64,000 bases of DNA from Granulicella sp. dw_53. Its GTDB lineage: Bacteria; Acidobacteriota; Terriglobia; Terriglobales; Acidobacteriaceae. A program made the position numbers and the translations under genes. Shown one piece after another: positions 62,497 through 64,000 of the stretch (the stretch's first letter is position 1; each line of letters begins with the position of its first letter). The notes under the pieces were generated by a model, which searched no databases, was not told the origin of the DNA, and was given only the letters and a program-made list of their open reading frames with translations. The stretch is taken from assembly GCF_018449545.1 (NCBI RefSeq), contig NZ_JAAVUR010000008.1, forward strand, positions 1 through 64,000. Reading direction: 5' to 3'.

Positions 62497-63461
62497 GATC
62501 GCAACTCCTTGTGGAGGCGCGCGTCGCCATCGCTTGAACTGGTGCGGTCGCGAGTCATCACCCGTCGCCATACTCCGGGAGTTACCCTGTGAATTCGCTT
62601 GAAGGAGCGGTTGAGTGCCGATTGATCCGCAAATCCACACTGAATGGCGATCTCCGCGAGGGGCAGCCGGGAATTCGTCATAAGATCTCTCGCCCTATCC
62701 ACCCGAAGTTCCGTCAACCACTTATAAGGCGGCCGGCGAAAAGTTTGTTTGAAGGCCCGAGCGAAGTGGCTCACTGATAGTTCGCATGCTGCGGCAACTT
62801 GCTTGAGGGCAATGTTGCCGTCCAGATGAGCCTCCAATAACTCTGTTGCTCTTCGCATCTGCAGAAAAGAGAGTCCACCTTCAAACTTCGGAGCCGATAT
62901 CGTCACACCGCCATACGAGGAGACAAAATGACAGTTCAAGGCATGCAAAATATAATCCAGGAAGATCTTCGAAACATGATTGGGTTGCGCTAGCGAGGTC
63001 AGAAGAGTCTTCCCCAAGTGGTAGACGACAGTATCAAATGCTCCAAGCGGCCAGACCAATCGCTTCACAGGCGGCAATCGATGGGCATATGCAACTTCAT
63101 CGAGAGCAGCTTGAGTGATATACACCACCAATGCGTCGAAGGGATTTGGTAGGAAAAGTGCGGGCTCCTCTTGTAAGTCGATTGCACTAACGCTCCCAAT
63201 TGGGTAAAGACCGCTCGATACCTTTTTGCGCCCAAAAAATTGCTCGAGAAAAGGTATAGCTTTGAGTTGCAATGCAACGAGATAGCCATGCTCACCAATG
63301 AGCGGAGGTGCAAATTCTGGAAGACCTTCGCTGCTCTGAACCCTCCCAAACGAGAACGAGGCAATCTCGGACAACTGGACTTCCGCAGTAGGAGAATCCC
63401 TGAGATACATGTTTTTGGCGAGTTGATTCCAGAACGTAGGGACTTCGATGGACGTCTCCAT
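62493..63461 (-). CDS. AraC-family transcriptional regulator
   Basis: A 322-aa regulator. The last ~100 residues carry two helix-turn-helix motifs (KQVAAACELSVSHFARAF and LAEIAIQCGFADQSALNRSF). The N-terminal ~200 residues form the sensor part. It overlaps the second AraC gene by ATGA, so the two are one operon. The exported hydrolases downstream are possible targets. Confidence 0.85.
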   Translation of the reverse strand: METSIEVPTFWNQLAKNMYLRDSPTAEVQLSEIASFSFGRVQSSEGLPEFAPPLIGEHGYLVALQLKAIPFLEQFFGRKKVSSGLYPIGSVSAIDLQEEPALFLPNPFDALVVYITQAALDEVAYAHRLPPVKRLVWPLGAFDTVVYHLGKTLLTSLAQPNHVSKIFLDYILHALNCHFVSSYGGVTISAPKFEGGLSFLQMRRATELLEAHLDGNIALKQVAAACELSVSHFARAFKQTFRRPPYKWLTELRVDRARDLMTNSRLPLAEIAIQCGFADQSALNRSFKRIHRVTPGVWRRVMTRDRTSSSDGDARLHKELRS

Positions 63462-63988
63462 AACCCGATCTAACCTTTCCTTAGAGATGGCCCCAAAGCG
63501 TCGATAGATCGTTGAAGGCGGCTGGAAGAAAGAGCCGACCTACCCGAAAAGAGAACTGTCGATTGCTATCTGCCAACTAACAACCGTGAAGCCAGAATTG
63601 CTTGTGAGGCACACATGTCCATTAGCATGTAGGCCCAAAGCGGCATCCTGGGTTTCTCCTTAGGAGTGTGATTTTACAAATAAAATGTGAGCAAACATAG
63701 ACCTGGAAGAAGGTAAGTGTTTGTCTAACGCATAAAATTATGATAATGCCATCAGAGCCAAACTCCCTTCCATTTGAGTAGCGTCGACGATCGAAGTGGA
63801 GACTTCGGGTGACTGCAGCCTGTGGATAATTGGCGTAGCTCCTTATTGCACTGGCAGGCGGCGTAAATCAGAATGATTCCGTATACTGGGCTGGCCCATC
63901 AGACATGGCTTGTGCACTTCTTTTGAATTCTGACTGTTGCAACCTCTGTCGGTGGGATGAAAGATCAACTCCGAGGAGATTTTTACGA
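63462..63988. other. Intergenic region
   Basis: About 530 bases with no convincing gene. It must hold the AraC operon promoter and that of the gene at the right edge. Confidence 0.5.
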
Positions 63989-64000
63989 TGTTTATTTCGA
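63989..64000 (+). CDS. Possible gene start cut by window edge
   Basis: An ATG with GAGGAG 9 bases upstream opens at the very end. Only the first codons are visible (Met-Phe-Ile-Ser). Confidence 0.35.

Noticed and set aside
1-64000. CRISPR array
   Set aside because: No series of regularly spaced repeats with unique spacers was seen.

Overview
The window looks like a chromosomal segment of an acidobacterium, probably class Terriglobia (Granulicella/Edaphobacter/Terriglobus-like). This is an inference from a hopanoid gene set (hpnC, hpnD, hpnJ), paired DUF507 genes, GC-rich host codon use and REP-like intergenic repeats. It holds three blocks: host chromosome (1-17.8 kb), an integrated tailed-phage genome (about 17.8-58.5 kb), and a second host block (58.5-64 kb).

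Left host block. A glycosyltransferase and a divergent calcineurin-like phosphoesterase come first, followed by mlaE-mlaF (lipid-transport permease and ATPase, minus strand). Next is an operon with 4-nt overlaps: zinc alcohol dehydrogenase, hpnC-like, hpnD. Two EamA-like half-transporters and the radical-SAM gene hpnJ follow. An efflux-type operon (adaptor, TPR protein, TolC) has no inner-membrane pump beside it. Then come recJ, a conserved hypothetical, a [2Fe-2S] ferredoxin, two DUF507 genes and two tRNA-Glu genes (CTC and TTC).

Prophage. A 53-bp direct repeat (17785-17837 and 58438-58490) covers the 3' part of tRNA-Glu(TTC) and defines attL and attR. A tyrosine integrase lies just inside attR. 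A shared 19-bp motif just inside each end may be arm-type integrase sites. From left to right: a translationally coupled early operon; accessory genes; a hairpin-rich non-coding stretch of about 1.1 kb; HNH and sigma-like genes; a minus-strand DUF4062/winged-helix gene divergent from a DNA methyltransferase; HNH, terminase, portal, protease and capsid; connector and tail genes; tape measure; tail tip; fibre-like genes; a putative exit module with an exported HExxH protein; and a conversion/integration module with an exported 475-aa protein, two KH-domain proteins and the integrase. The tail chaperone has a -1 frame extension with a CCCC slip site and a downstream hairpin. I recognise no CI-type repressor, replication protein or standard endolysin.

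The most interesting prophage content is the accessory set: a HEPN-like protein (22318), the DUF4062-wHTH protein with a strong internal ribosome site (26859-28217), the possible large structured RNA (23.5-24.66 kb), and the KH-domain pair (55850, 56437).

Right host block. Two paralogous exported alpha/beta hydrolases flank a DUF4126 membrane-protein gene broken by an apparent one-base deletion. Downstream are two paralogous AraC regulators in an operon, the second interrupted by an in-frame amber codon.
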